Source: Pseudomonas sp. AOB-7
Lineage (GTDB): Bacteria > Pseudomonadota > Gammaproteobacteria > Pseudomonadales > Pseudomonadaceae
Assembly: GCF_003696305.1 (NCBI RefSeq)
Contig: NZ_RFFK01000007.1
Location: 160,035 to 224,034 of the forward strand
Length of the DNA stretch: 64,000 bases
Direction of reading: 5' to 3'
In this document: piece by piece, positions 1-8,541 of the stretch
Layout: every line of letters begins with the position of its first letter
Position numbering within the stretch: position 1 is the stretch's first letter
Program-made: the position numbers and the translations under genes
Notes under the pieces: model-generated
What the model saw: the letters and a program-made list of their open reading frames with translations, nothing else
The model's database searches: none
What the model was told of the DNA's origin: nothing

Positions 1-109
1 CGCCCATGCCGTAGTGCAGGGTGTGGGTCAGCACATGGGTGTTGGCTTCGCGCCACGGCACCAGCTCGCCGTCGTACCAGATCACGCCATCACGGTCGGA
101 CATCGACAT
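1..109 (-). CDS. ilvE: Branched-chain amino acid aminotransferase, N-terminal fragment
   Basis: Only the first 36 codons lie in the window; the gene continues past base 1. The start ATG is at 109 and the peptide begins [17 protein letters not shown], then a [13 protein letters not shown] stretch typical of the N-terminus of class IV PLP aminotransferases of the IlvE type. The family transfers the amino group between glutamate and branched-chain 2-oxo acids, the last step of leucine, isoleucine and valine synthesis, in the cytoplasm. It lies 61 bases downstream of glnE on the same strand, an arrangement seen in other pseudomonads, so co-transcription is possible. The PLP lysine is outside the window, so the call rests on the N-terminus and gene order. 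Confidence 0.85.
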   Translation of the reverse strand, partial: MSMSDRDGVIWYDGELVPWREANTHVLTHTLHYGMG

Positions 110-170
110 CTTGCCTGCTCCTCAATTCGCTTCGCGGTTCAATCATGCTCGGGGCCATCGCCCCCGTTAT

Positions 171-3113
171 TCAGCTCAGTTCCAGCTGCCGCCACAGGCG
201 CATAACGGCGCGGCGTTCGGCCTGGAACTGATCGCCCGGCACCACCCCGGGCTGCTTCTGCAGCGCCTGGCGGTGGGCGGCCGAGCGGTAAACCTTGTAG
301 ACCTCGCGCAGCAGACCGGCATCCTCGGGGGACATCAGACCGACCCGCTCCAGCCCTTCCAGAATGCGGATATTGTCGGTGAACTCGAGCAGCTGCGGGT
401 GTTGCCACGACCAGGCCAGGGCCGCGTATTGCACCATAAATTCGATATCGACGATACCACCGGCATCCTGCTTCAGATCGAAGGAGGCCGTGGCCTCGAA
501 GGCATTCTCCGCGGTGCCGGCGGCGGTGGCGCGGGTGCCGAGGTTGTCGCGCATCTTCGCCCGCATCTCGCTGACCTCGCTGCGTAGCGCGGCGATATCG
601 CGCCGGCGGCCGAGCACCTCGCCACGTACCCGGGCGAACTCGCCGGCCAGGCGCGGGCAGCCCACCAGCACCCGCGCGCGCACCAGCGCCTGGTGCTCCC
701 AGGTCCAGGCCTCGCTCTCCTGGTAGCGCTGGAACGCGCCGAGCGAACTGACCAAGAGCCCCGCCGCCCCCGAAGGCCGCAGGCGCATGTCCACCTCGTA
801 GAGCGCGCCGGAGGTGGTCTGGGTGGTCAGCAGGTGAATGATGCGCTGGCCCAGGCGGGTGAAGAACTGCGCGCCATCGATGGGCTTGGCGCCATCGGTC
901 TCGGCCTGCGGATCGCCATCGTGGATAAACACCAAGTCGAGATCCGAGCCGTGGCCAAACTCCAGGCCGCCGACCTTGCCGTAGCCGACGATGATGAAGT
1001 CCGGGTCGCAGAAGCTGCCGTCGGCGCGCCGCGGCCGGCCGTGGCGCTGCACCGTGTGCTGCCAGGCCAGCGCCAGCACCTGGTCAAGAATGGCCTCGGC
1101 CAGCCAGGTCAGGTAGTCCGAGACCTTCATCAGCGGCAGCGTGCCGGCGATCTCCGAAGCCGCCACGCGCAGGCTGTGGGCCAGCTTGAAGTGACGCAGC
1201 GCCTCCATCTGCTGCTCCAGGTCGTCCTCGGGAATGCGGATCAGCCGCTCGCGCAGCTCGGCCGCCAGCTCCGGCGCCAGCGGCGGGTGATACAGGCGAC
1301 CTTCGTTGAGCAGCTCGTCGAGCAGCAGCGGGAAACGCGCGATCTGCTCGGCGATCCACGGGCTGGCCGCGCACAGGGCGATCAGCCGCTGCAGCGCGCC
1401 AGGGTTCTCGGAGAGCAGCACCAGGTAGGCCGAGCGTCGCGCGACCTTTTCCACCAGCGGCAGCACCCGCTCCAGCACCAGGTCCGGCGCCTCGTGCTCC
1501 ACGGTCTGCGCCAGCAGGCGCGGCACGAAGGCATCCAGGCGCTCGCGACCGAGGCGCTGCATGGCGCGCACCTGTGGGCCGTTGCGCAGGTCGCCGAGGC
1601 GCTTGAGCGCGGTGGCCGGCTCGGCAAAACCCGCCTCCTGCAGCTGGCGGCAGGCACCCTCCTCGTCCAGCGCCTCCTCCCACAGCGGCAGCCATTCGGC
1701 GCCGACGCAGGCCTCGCCGCCCTGCGCCTCGTCCTCGTCGGGGTCGGCGATCACCTGCTGGAAGTGCCATTCGATGCGTCCGCGCCAGTGCATCAGGCGC
1801 TCATGGAAACTCGCCCAGTCGGCGAAGCCCATGATGGTCGCCACCCGCGCCTGGTCGCGCGCATCGGCCGGCAGCATCTGCGTCTGCCGGTCGCCGATGC
1901 CCTGCAGGGCGTGCTCGGTGTAGCGCAGGAACTCGTAGCCCTCGCGCATCTCCGCCACCACCGCCGGCGGCAGATAGCCCTGGCCCTCCAGGGTCGCCAG
2001 CACCTTGAGCAGCGGCCGCTGCTGCAGGCTGAGGTCGCGCCCGCCGTGGATCAGCTGGAAGGCCTGGGCGATGAACTCGATCTCGCGGATGCCGCCGGCG
2101 CCGAGCTTGATGTTCTCGCTCATGCCCTTGCGCCGCACCTCCTGCTGGATCAGCAGCTTCATCGCGCGCAGCGCCTCGATGGCGGAGAAATCCAGGTAGC
2201 GCCGGTAGACGAAGGGCCGCAGCATCTCCAGCAGCTCGGCGCCGGCGGCCTGGTCGCCGCCGACCACGCGCGCCTTGATCATGGCGTAGCGCTCCCAGTC
2301 GCGGCCCTGGTCCTGGTAGTACTGCTCCAGCGCGTTGAAGCTGAACACCAGCGCGCCGCTCGAGCCATAGGGGCGCAGGCGCATGTCGGTGCGAAAGACG
2401 AAGCCGTCGACGGTGATGGCATCCAGCGCCTTGATGAGTTTTTGCCCGAGACGGATAAAGAACTCCTGGTTGTCCAGCGGCCGCTTGACCCCCTCGGTCT
2501 CGCCGCCCTCCGGGTAACCGAAGATCAGGTCGATGTCCGAGGACAGGTTGAGCTCGAAGGCGCCGAGCTTGCCCATGCCGAGGATCACCATGTGCTGCGC
2601 CTGGCCGCTGCGTCGGCCGATGGGCGTGCCAAACTGCGCGCTGTGGCGCGGGTAGAGCCAGTGGTAGGCCAGGTCGATGCTGGCGTCGGCCAGGTCGGAG
2701 AGGTCGCGGCAGGTTTCGCTCAGCGGCGCCTGGCGGCTGATGTCGCGCCAGATGATGCGCAGCTGCTGGCGGTTGCGGAAACGCCGCAGGCAGCGGCCCA
2801 GCGCCTCCTCGTCGGCGCAATCGGCCAGTTGCGCCGCCAGCTGCTCGCGCAGCTCGCCCGGCGCCAGGCTGCGCTCCAGTTCGCCGGACGCGCCCAGGGC
2901 GAGGAACATCGCCGGATCGCGCAGCGCCTGCTCGGCGACGAAATCGCTGAGCGCCGCCACTCGTCGCCAGGCCTCGCGACGCGGCGCCGGCCAGGCGGCC
3001 AACTGCGCGGGCAGGCCCTCATGCTCGGCCAGCGCCGCCCGCAGCGACTGCTCGGCGCGCTCGGCCAGGGGGGTCAGGGAGGGGGGCAACTCGACCGGCA
3101 ACGGCAGGCTCAT
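171..3113 (-). CDS. glnE: Bifunctional glutamine synthetase adenylyltransferase/adenylyl-removing enzyme
   Basis: The protein of 980 residues has the usual size of GlnE. It adds AMP to, or removes AMP from, glutamine synthetase in response to the PII protein and glutamine, setting nitrogen assimilation in the cytoplasm. Two homologous nucleotidyltransferase domains are visible. The N-terminal (deadenylylating) domain has GMGKLG followed by SDIDLIF near residues 189-198. The C-terminal (adenylylating) domain has GYGKVGG and GSDLDLVF near residue 720. Both carry the D-x-D metal-binding pair. The start ATG at 3113 is followed by MSLPLPVELPPSLTPLAERA. It is transcribed towards ilvE and diverges from aceE, so the 270-base region 3114-3383 must serve both directions. 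All expected motifs are intact. Confidence 0.97.
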   Translation of the reverse strand: MSLPLPVELPPSLTPLAERAEQSLRAALAEHEGLPAQLAAWPAPRREAWRRVAALSDFVAEQALRDPAMFLALGASGELERSLAPGELREQLAAQLADCADEEALGRCLRRFRNRQQLRIIWRDISRQAPLSETCRDLSDLADASIDLAYHWLYPRHSAQFGTPIGRRSGQAQHMVILGMGKLGAFELNLSSDIDLIFGYPEGGETEGVKRPLDNQEFFIRLGQKLIKALDAITVDGFVFRTDMRLRPYGSSGALVFSFNALEQYYQDQGRDWERYAMIKARVVGGDQAAGAELLEMLRPFVYRRYLDFSAIEALRAMKLLIQQEVRRKGMSENIKLGAGGIREIEFIAQAFQLIHGGRDLSLQQRPLLKVLATLEGQGYLPPAVVAEMREGYEFLRYTEHALQGIGDRQTQMLPADARDQARVATIMGFADWASFHERLMHWRGRIEWHFQQVIADPDEDEAQGGEACVGAEWLPLWEEALDEEGACRQLQEAGFAEPATALKRLGDLRNGPQVRAMQRLGRERLDAFVPRLLAQTVEHEAPDLVLERVLPLVEKVARRSAYLVLLSENPGALQRLIALCAASPWIAEQIARFPLLLDELLNEGRLYHPPLAPELAAELRERLIRIPEDDLEQQMEALRHFKLAHSLRVAASEIAGTLPLMKVSDYLTWLAEAILDQVLALAWQHTVQRHGRPRRADGSFCDPDFIIVGYGKVGGLEFGHGSDLDLVFIHDGDPQAETDGAKPIDGAQFFTRLGQRIIHLLTTQTTSGALYEVDMRLRPSGAAGLLVSSLGAFQRYQESEAWTWEHQALVRARVLVGCPRLAGEFARVRGEVLGRRRDIAALRSEVSEMRAKMRDNLGTRATAAGTAENAFEATASFDLKQDAGGIVDIEFMVQYAALAWSWQHPQLLEFTDNIRILEGLERVGLMSPEDAGLLREVYKVYRSAAHRQALQKQPGVVPGDQFQAERRAVMRLWRQLELS

Positions 3114-3203
3114 GGTCTATCCTTTTGGCGGACTGCCGGTCGCCTGGCGGGTTCGCCCGGAACCCCGCTCCTGCGGGGCGCGCACGGCCGGCGGTGGCGC
3201 GGA

Positions 3204-3220
3204 TTGTAGTTTTACTACTA
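3204..3220. promoter_or_regulatory. Operator-like palindrome 1 upstream of aceE (HexR-like)
   Basis: The sequence TTGTAGT-TTT-ACTACTA is a near-perfect palindrome with one outer mismatch. A second copy with the centre inverted lies at 3257-3273. The centres are 53 bases apart, about five helical turns. From memory the pattern resembles the pseudomonad HexR operator (TGTAGT-N3-ACTACA type). The regulator assignment is inference; the palindrome itself is seen. Confidence 0.6.
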
Positions 3221-3256
3221 AAGAATTGTATCCAGAGGGCTGAATCCGCCGTCGAA

Positions 3257-3273
3257 ATGTAGTAAAACTACAA
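3257..3273. promoter_or_regulatory. Operator-like palindrome 2 upstream of aceE (HexR-like)
   Basis: The sequence ATGTAGT-AAA-ACTACAA is palindromic and is the inverted counterpart of the box at 3204-3220. It sits 111 bases before the aceE start. The same GTAGT/ACTAC arms and the 3-base AT spacer argue that one dimeric regulator binds both sites. The surrounding DNA is strongly GC-rich, so these AT-containing boxes stand out. Confidence 0.6.
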
Positions 3274-3383
3274 GCGGCCGGTCCTACCCCCGGTAAATCC
3301 AAGAATTCAACTCGCCCGCCCAAAAAGCCGGCGAGACCCAACTGGCCTCCGATTCTGGAAGCCTTTCCGCCCTGGAGCAAGCC

Positions 3384-6029
3384 ATGCAAGACCTCGATCC
3401 GATCGAAACCCAGGAATGGCTGGACGCCCTTGAATCCGTCCTCGACCGTGAGGGTGAAGACCGTGCCCATTACCTGATGACCCGTATGGGCGAGCTGGCC
3501 ACCCGCAGCGGTGCGCAACTGCCCTACGCGATCACCACGCCCTACCGCAACACCATCCCGGTCACCCACGAAGCGCGTATGCCGGGCGACCTGTTCATGG
3601 AGCGCCGTATCCGCTCGCTGGTGCGCTGGAACGCGCTGGCCATGGTGATGCGCACCAACCTGGACGATCCGGATCTGGGCGGCCACATTTCCAGCTTCGC
3701 CTCCTCGGCGACCCTGTACGACATCGGCTTCAACTACTTCTTCCAGGCCCCGACCGACGAACACGGCGGCGACCTGGTGTTCTATCAGGGCCACGCTTCG
3801 CCCGGCGTCTACGCCCGCGCCTTCATGGAAGGGCGCATCAGCGAAGAGCAGATGCAGAACTTCCGCCGCGAGGTGGACGGCAAGGGCCTGTCCTCCTACC
3901 CGCACCCCTGGCTGATGCCGGACTTCTGGCAGTTCCCCACCGTATCGATGGGCTTAGGCCCGATCCAGGCGATCTACCAGGCGCGTTTCATGAAGTACCT
4001 GGAAGCGCGCGGTTTCATCCCCGCCGGCAAGCAGAAGGTCTGGTGCTTCATGGGTGACGGCGAGTGCGACGAGCCGGAATCCCTCGGTGCCATCTCCCTG
4101 GCCGGCCGCGAGAAGCTGGACAACCTGATCTTCGTCATCAACTGCAACCTGCAGCGCCTCGACGGCCCGGTACGCGGCAACGGCAAGATCATCCAGGAAC
4201 TCGAAGGCGTGTTCCGCGGTGGCGGCTGGAACGTCAACAAGGTGGTCTGGGGCCGCTTCTGGGACCCGCTATTCGCCAAGGACAAGGACGGCGCCCTGCA
4301 GCGTCGCATGGACGAGGTGGTCGACGGCGAGTACCAGAACTACAAGGCCAAAGACGGCGCCTACGTGCGCGAGAACTTCTTCAATACCCCGGAACTCAAG
4401 GAGATGGTCAAAGACCTGTCCGACGACGAGATCTGGAAGCTCAACCGTGGCGGCCACGACCCGTACAAGGTCTATGCGGCCTACCACCAGGCGGTCAACC
4501 ACAGCGGCCAGCCCACCGTGATCCTGGCCAAGACCATCAAGGGCTACGGTACCGGCGCCGGTGAAGCGAAGAACACCGCGCACAACACCAAGAAGGTCGA
4601 CGTCGACAGCCTGCGCCAGTTCCGCGACCGCTTCGACATCCCGGTCAAGGACGAGGAGCTGGAGAACCTGCCCTTCGTCAAGCCGGAGCCGGGCAGCCCC
4701 GAGTACAAGTACCTGCACGAGCGCCGCGCCGCCCTCGGTGGCTACGTGCCGCAGCGCCGGCCCAACAGCTTCAGCATCCCGACCCCGCCGCTGGATACCC
4801 TCAAGGCCATCCTCGACGGCTCCGGCGACCGCGAAATCTCCACCACCATGGCCTTCGTGCGCATCCTCGCGCAGCTGGTCAAGGACAAGGAGCTGGGTCA
4901 GCGCATCGTGCCGATCATCCCGGACGAGGCGCGTACCTTCGGCATGGAAGGCATGTTCCGCCAGCTCGGCATCTACTCCTCGGTCGGCCAGCTGTACGAG
5001 CCGGTGGATAAAGACCAGGTGATGTTCTACCGCGAGGACAAGAAGGGCCAGATCCTCGAGGAAGGCATCAACGAGGCCGGCGCCATGAGTTCCTTCATCG
5101 CCGCCGGTACCTCCTACTCCAACCACAACCAGCCGATGCTGCCGTTCTACATCTTCTACTCGATGTTCGGCTTCCAGCGCATCGGCGACCTGGCCTGGGC
5201 GGCCGGCGACAGCCGTACCCGCGGCTTCCTAATCGGCGGCACCGCCGGGCGTACCACGCTCAACGGCGAGGGCCTGCAGCACGAGGACGGCCACAGCCAC
5301 CTGATGGCCGCGACCATCCCCAACTGCCGCACCTACGACCCGACCTACGGCTACGAGCTGGCGGTGATCATCCGCGAAGGTACCCGGCAGATGATCGAGG
5401 AGCAGCAGGACGTCTTCTACTACATCACCGTGATGAACGAGTCCTACCAGCAGCCGGCCATGCCGGAGGGCGTCGAGGACGGCATCATCAAGGGCATGTA
5501 CCTGCTCGAGGAAGACAAGAAGGAAGCCGCCCATCACGTGCAGCTGCTGGGCAGCGGCACCATCCTGCGCGAAGTGCGCGAGGCGGCGAAGATCCTGCGC
5601 GAGGAGTTCAACATCGGCGCCGACGTGTGGAGCGTCACCAGCTTCAACGAGCTGCGCCGCGACGGCCTGGCCGTGGAGCGCATCAACCGTCTGCACCCGG
5701 GGCAGAAGCCCAAGCAGACCTACATCGAGCAGTGCCTGTCCGGGCGCAAGGGCCCGGTGGTGGCCAGCACCGACTATATGAAGCTGTTCGCCGAGCAGGT
5801 GCGCCAGTGGGTGCCGAGCAAGGAGTACAAGGTACTGGGCACCGACGGCTTCGGCCGCAGCGACAGCCGCAAGAAACTGCGCCACTTCTTCGAGGTAGAC
5901 CGCCACTGGGTCGTCCTGGCCGCCCTGGAAGCCCTGGTGGATCGCGGCGAGATCGAAGCCAAGGTGCTGGCCGACGCCATCGCCAAGTTCGGCATCGATC
6001 CCGATAAAGCAAACCCCCTGGACTGCTAA
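3384..6029 (+). CDS. aceE: Pyruvate dehydrogenase E1 component, homodimeric type
   Basis: This 881-residue protein has the normal length of homodimeric AceE. It decarboxylates pyruvate with thiamine diphosphate and passes the acetyl group to the lipoyl domains of AceF in the pyruvate dehydrogenase complex. The thiamine-diphosphate signature begins with GDGECDEPES near residue 223 and ends near NLIFVINCNLQ, about 27 residues later. The N-terminus (MQDLDPIETQEWLDALESV) is characteristic of the family. The start ATG is preceded by GGAG about nine bases upstream. aceF follows after 11 bases, so the two form an operon. Two palindromes at 3204 and 3257 lie in its leader and may be the control site. 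Confidence 0.98.
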   Translation: MQDLDPIETQEWLDALESVLDREGEDRAHYLMTRMGELATRSGAQLPYAITTPYRNTIPVTHEARMPGDLFMERRIRSLVRWNALAMVMRTNLDDPDLGGHISSFASSATLYDIGFNYFFQAPTDEHGGDLVFYQGHASPGVYARAFMEGRISEEQMQNFRREVDGKGLSSYPHPWLMPDFWQFPTVSMGLGPIQAIYQARFMKYLEARGFIPAGKQKVWCFMGDGECDEPESLGAISLAGREKLDNLIFVINCNLQRLDGPVRGNGKIIQELEGVFRGGGWNVNKVVWGRFWDPLFAKDKDGALQRRMDEVVDGEYQNYKAKDGAYVRENFFNTPELKEMVKDLSDDEIWKLNRGGHDPYKVYAAYHQAVNHSGQPTVILAKTIKGYGTGAGEAKNTAHNTKKVDVDSLRQFRDRFDIPVKDEELENLPFVKPEPGSPEYKYLHERRAALGGYVPQRRPNSFSIPTPPLDTLKAILDGSGDREISTTMAFVRILAQLVKDKELGQRIVPIIPDEARTFGMEGMFRQLGIYSSVGQLYEPVDKDQVMFYREDKKGQILEEGINEAGAMSSFIAAGTSYSNHNQPMLPFYIFYSMFGFQRIGDLAWAAGDSRTRGFLIGGTAGRTTLNGEGLQHEDGHSHLMAATIPNCRTYDPTYGYELAVIIREGTRQMIEEQQDVFYYITVMNESYQQPAMPEGVEDGIIKGMYLLEEDKKEAAHHVQLLGSGTILREVREAAKILREEFNIGADVWSVTSFNELRRDGLAVERINRLHPGQKPKQTYIEQCLSGRKGPVVASTDYMKLFAEQVRQWVPSKEYKVLGTDGFGRSDSRKKLRHFFEVDRHWVVLAALEALVDRGEIEAKVLADAIAKFGIDPDKANPLDC

Positions 6030-6040
6030 GGAGCGTAGCG

Positions 6041-7708
6041 ATGAGTGAATTGATTCGCGTACCCGACATCGGCAGCGGTGAGGGTGAAGTTATCGAGTTG
6101 TTCGTCAAGGTCGGCGACCGTATCGAAGCCGACCAGAGCCTGCTGACCCTCGAGTCGGACAAGGCCAGCATGGAAATCCCGGCGCCCAAGGCCGGCGTGG
6201 TCAAGGAGCTGAAGGTCAAGCTCGGCGACCGCCTGAAAGAGGGCGACGAGCTGCTGGTACTGGAAGTCGAAGGTGCCGCCGAGGCAGCGCCTGCGGCCCA
6301 GGCCGAAGCCGCCCCCGCCGAGGCCCCAAAGGCTGCCGCCGCCCCGGCTCCGGCCGCTGCTGCGGCGCCGGCCGCCGCTGCCGCCAGCAGCGTGCAGGAC
6401 GTGCACGTGCCGGACATCGGCACCGACGGCAAGGTCAAGGTCATCGAGGTCATGGTCAAGGCTGGTGACAGCATCGAGGCCGACCAGTCGCTGATCACCC
6501 TGGAGTCCGACAAGGCCAGCATGGAAATCCCCTCGCCGGCCGCCGGCGTGGTGGAAGAAGTGCTGGTCAAGCTGGACGCCGAAGTCGGCACCGGCGACCT
6601 GATCATCAGGCTCAAGGTGGCCGGTAGCGCGCCGGCCACCCCGGCCGCGGCGCCCGCCGCCGCACCGGCCAGCCAGGAAGTGCACCGCGTACCGGAAGGC
6701 GCCGCGCCCGAGGTGGCCGCCGAAGTGCGTGCCATTGCCGCGCTGTCGGCCGCCGCCGCCGAAGCCGCCGCCGCGCCCAAGCGCGACGCTGCCAAGGTGC
6801 ACGCCGGCCCCGCCGTGCGCATGACCGCGCGCGACTTCGGCGTCGACCTGGCCGACATCGCCGGCACCGGCCCTAAAGGCCGCATCCTCAAGGAAGACGT
6901 GCAGGCCTACGTCAAGGCCATGATGAACAAGGCCAAGGCCGCTCCCGAGGCGGGTGCCGCCACCGGCGGCGCCGGCATTCCGCCGATCCCGGCGGTGGAC
7001 TTCAGCAAGTTCGGCGAAATCGAAGAAGTGGCGATGACCCGCCTGATGCAGGTCGGCGCCGCCAACCTGCACCGCAGCTGGCTCAACGTGCCGCACGTGA
7101 CCCAGTTCGAATCGGCCGACATCACCGAGCTGGAAGCCTTCCGCGTCGCGCAGAAGGCGGTGGCCGAGAAGGCCGGGGTCAAGCTGACCGTACTGCCGCT
7201 GCTGCTCAAGGCCTGCGCCCACCTGCTCAAGGAGCTGCCGGACTTCAACAGCTCGCTGGCCCCCAGCGGCAAGGCGATCATCCGCAAGAAGTACGTGCAT
7301 ATCGGCTTCGCCGTCGATACCCCGGACGGCCTGCTGGTGCCGGTGATCAAGAACGTCGACCAGAAGAGCCTGCTGCAGCTGGCTGGCGAAGCCGCCGCGC
7401 TGGCGGAGAAGGCGCGCAACAAGAAGCTGTCGGCCGACGACATGCAGGGCGCCTGCTTCACCATCTCCAGCCTCGGCCATATCGGCGGCACCGGCTTCAC
7501 CCCGATCGTCAACGCACCCGAGGTGGCGATCCTCGGCGTGAGCAAGGCGAGCATGCAGCCGGTGTGGGACGGCAAGGCCTTCCAGCCGCGCCTGATGCTG
7601 CCGCTGTCGCTGTCCTACGACCACCGGGTGATCAACGGCGCCGCCGCCGCGCGCTTCACCCAGCGCCTGTCGCAGCTGCTGGCGGATATCCGCACCATGC
7701 TGCTGTAA
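6041..7708 (+). CDS. aceF: Dihydrolipoamide acetyltransferase (pyruvate dehydrogenase E2)
   Basis: The 555-residue E2 core protein transfers the acetyl group from lipoamide to coenzyme A. Two lipoyl domains are present, each with the modified-lysine motif ESDKASME, the lysines near residues 42 and 157. They are separated by alanine- and proline-rich flexible linkers (about residues 83-118 and 200-230). A peripheral subunit-binding domain lies near residues 250-290 (VRMTARDFGVDL, then GTGPKGRILKEDV). The C-terminal catalytic domain ends with the active-site motif YDHRVINGA near residue 527. Two lipoyl domains rather than three match Pseudomonas AceF. It ends the aceEF operon at the terminator at 7750. 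Confidence 0.98.
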   Translation: MSELIRVPDIGSGEGEVIELFVKVGDRIEADQSLLTLESDKASMEIPAPKAGVVKELKVKLGDRLKEGDELLVLEVEGAAEAAPAAQAEAAPAEAPKAAAAPAPAAAAAPAAAAASSVQDVHVPDIGTDGKVKVIEVMVKAGDSIEADQSLITLESDKASMEIPSPAAGVVEEVLVKLDAEVGTGDLIIRLKVAGSAPATPAAAPAAAPASQEVHRVPEGAAPEVAAEVRAIAALSAAAAEAAAAPKRDAAKVHAGPAVRMTARDFGVDLADIAGTGPKGRILKEDVQAYVKAMMNKAKAAPEAGAATGGAGIPPIPAVDFSKFGEIEEVAMTRLMQVGAANLHRSWLNVPHVTQFESADITELEAFRVAQKAVAEKAGVKLTVLPLLLKACAHLLKELPDFNSSLAPSGKAIIRKKYVHIGFAVDTPDGLLVPVIKNVDQKSLLQLAGEAAALAEKARNKKLSADDMQGACFTISSLGHIGGTGFTPIVNAPEVAILGVSKASMQPVWDGKAFQPRLMLPLSLSYDHRVINGAAAARFTQRLSQLLADIRTMLL

Positions 7709-7749
7709 GGCCGCGCACCACCTTTCGAGCACGCCACGCTCGTATCCTC

Positions 7750-7779
7750 AACCCCGCTCGTTCAGGCGGGGTTTTTTTT
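7750..7779 (+). terminator. Intrinsic terminator of aceEF
   Basis: The stem AACCCCGC pairs perfectly with GCGGGGTT around an 8-base loop and is followed by an unbroken run of T. It lies 41 bases after the aceF stop codon, a textbook rho-independent terminator. Confidence 0.93.
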
Positions 7780-7865
7780 GACTATGTTCCAGCCACCAGG
7801 GGCGCAACACAGGCGGCTTCCCGTTGCGTGCGACGCGGCCTGCGCGCGCCCGGCAACGCCGCCGT

Positions 7866-8402
7866 TCAGCCCTTCTGCACGTTGCGAATCAGAAAGCTCA
7901 GCGCCTTGGCCAGCTCGGCCGCGCCCTGGTGATCGCGCAGGATGCTCAGCAGCGGGCTGCCGTCGCCGGGGTTGATCAGCACGCAGCGGATGCCGCCGGC
8001 CGGGCATTCGTAGCGAATGAAGGGATCGACGCCGAACACCGACACGCGCTGGTTGCGCACGGCGATATCGGTACCCTGGGCGCCGCGACTTTCCTCGCGC
8101 AGGATCAGTTCGCCGGGCGCGCCGATGCCGATGCGGTAGAGCAGATCCTGACGCTGCGCCTGGCCGACCTGGTAAGCGGCGCGCAGCGCATAGGTGTCGA
8201 GCAGCGCGTTGCTGTGGGCGAGCAGCGCCTGGCGCTCGTCGGCGGTCAGGTACAGGCGCTTGAGCCCGTCCAGGTAGGCGGTCTGCTCGTCGCCCTGCAA
8301 CCCGGCGGCCGCTTCGGCGTCGGCGGCAGTCGCCGGCGCGGCAGCGAACAGCGCGCCCAACAGGGCCAGGGCCATCAGTTTTCTTGTCAGTATCGATTGC
8401 AT
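7866..8402 (-). CDS. Uncharacterised exported protein
   Basis: I do not recognise a characterised family. The product is 178 residues. The chosen start is the ATG at 8402, because residues 1-27 (MQSILTRKLMALALLGALFA, then AAPATAADA) form a clear Sec signal peptide with an A-x-A cleavage site. A longer frame to 8699 would run back through the dipA start region and bury the signal. The mature part is mainly alpha-helical to residue 90 with a conserved-looking YLTADERQALLAHSNALLD segment. It then has a more beta-like half with two cysteines near 133 and 140 that could form a disulfide in the periplasm. It is divergent from dipA and convergent with aceF. Function is unknown. Confidence 0.75.
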   Translation of the reverse strand: MQSILTRKLMALALLGALFAAAPATAADAEAAAGLQGDEQTAYLDGLKRLYLTADERQALLAHSNALLDTYALRAAYQVGQAQRQDLLYRIGIGAPGELILREESRGAQGTDIAVRNQRVSVFGVDPFIRYECPAGGIRCVLINPGDGSPLLSILRDHQGAAELAKALSFLIRNVQKG

Positions 8403-8541
8403 GATGCACCCTTGCCGAACGCTATAGTGAAGTAGGCCTGAGCCCGAGCCTCCGTCCGTACCGCCACTGCCCCGGGCAGCGGCGGCCCCGTACCGAGAAC
8501 GGATGCCTCGCCTGGTCAGCATACTGGAAGCCCGCCGCCCA

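Noticed and set aside
693..3209. An 838-codon open frame opposite glnE
   Set aside because: Its sequence is low-complexity Arg/Gln/Leu/Ala text typical of antisense frames in GC-rich DNA, while the minus strand encodes complete GlnE.
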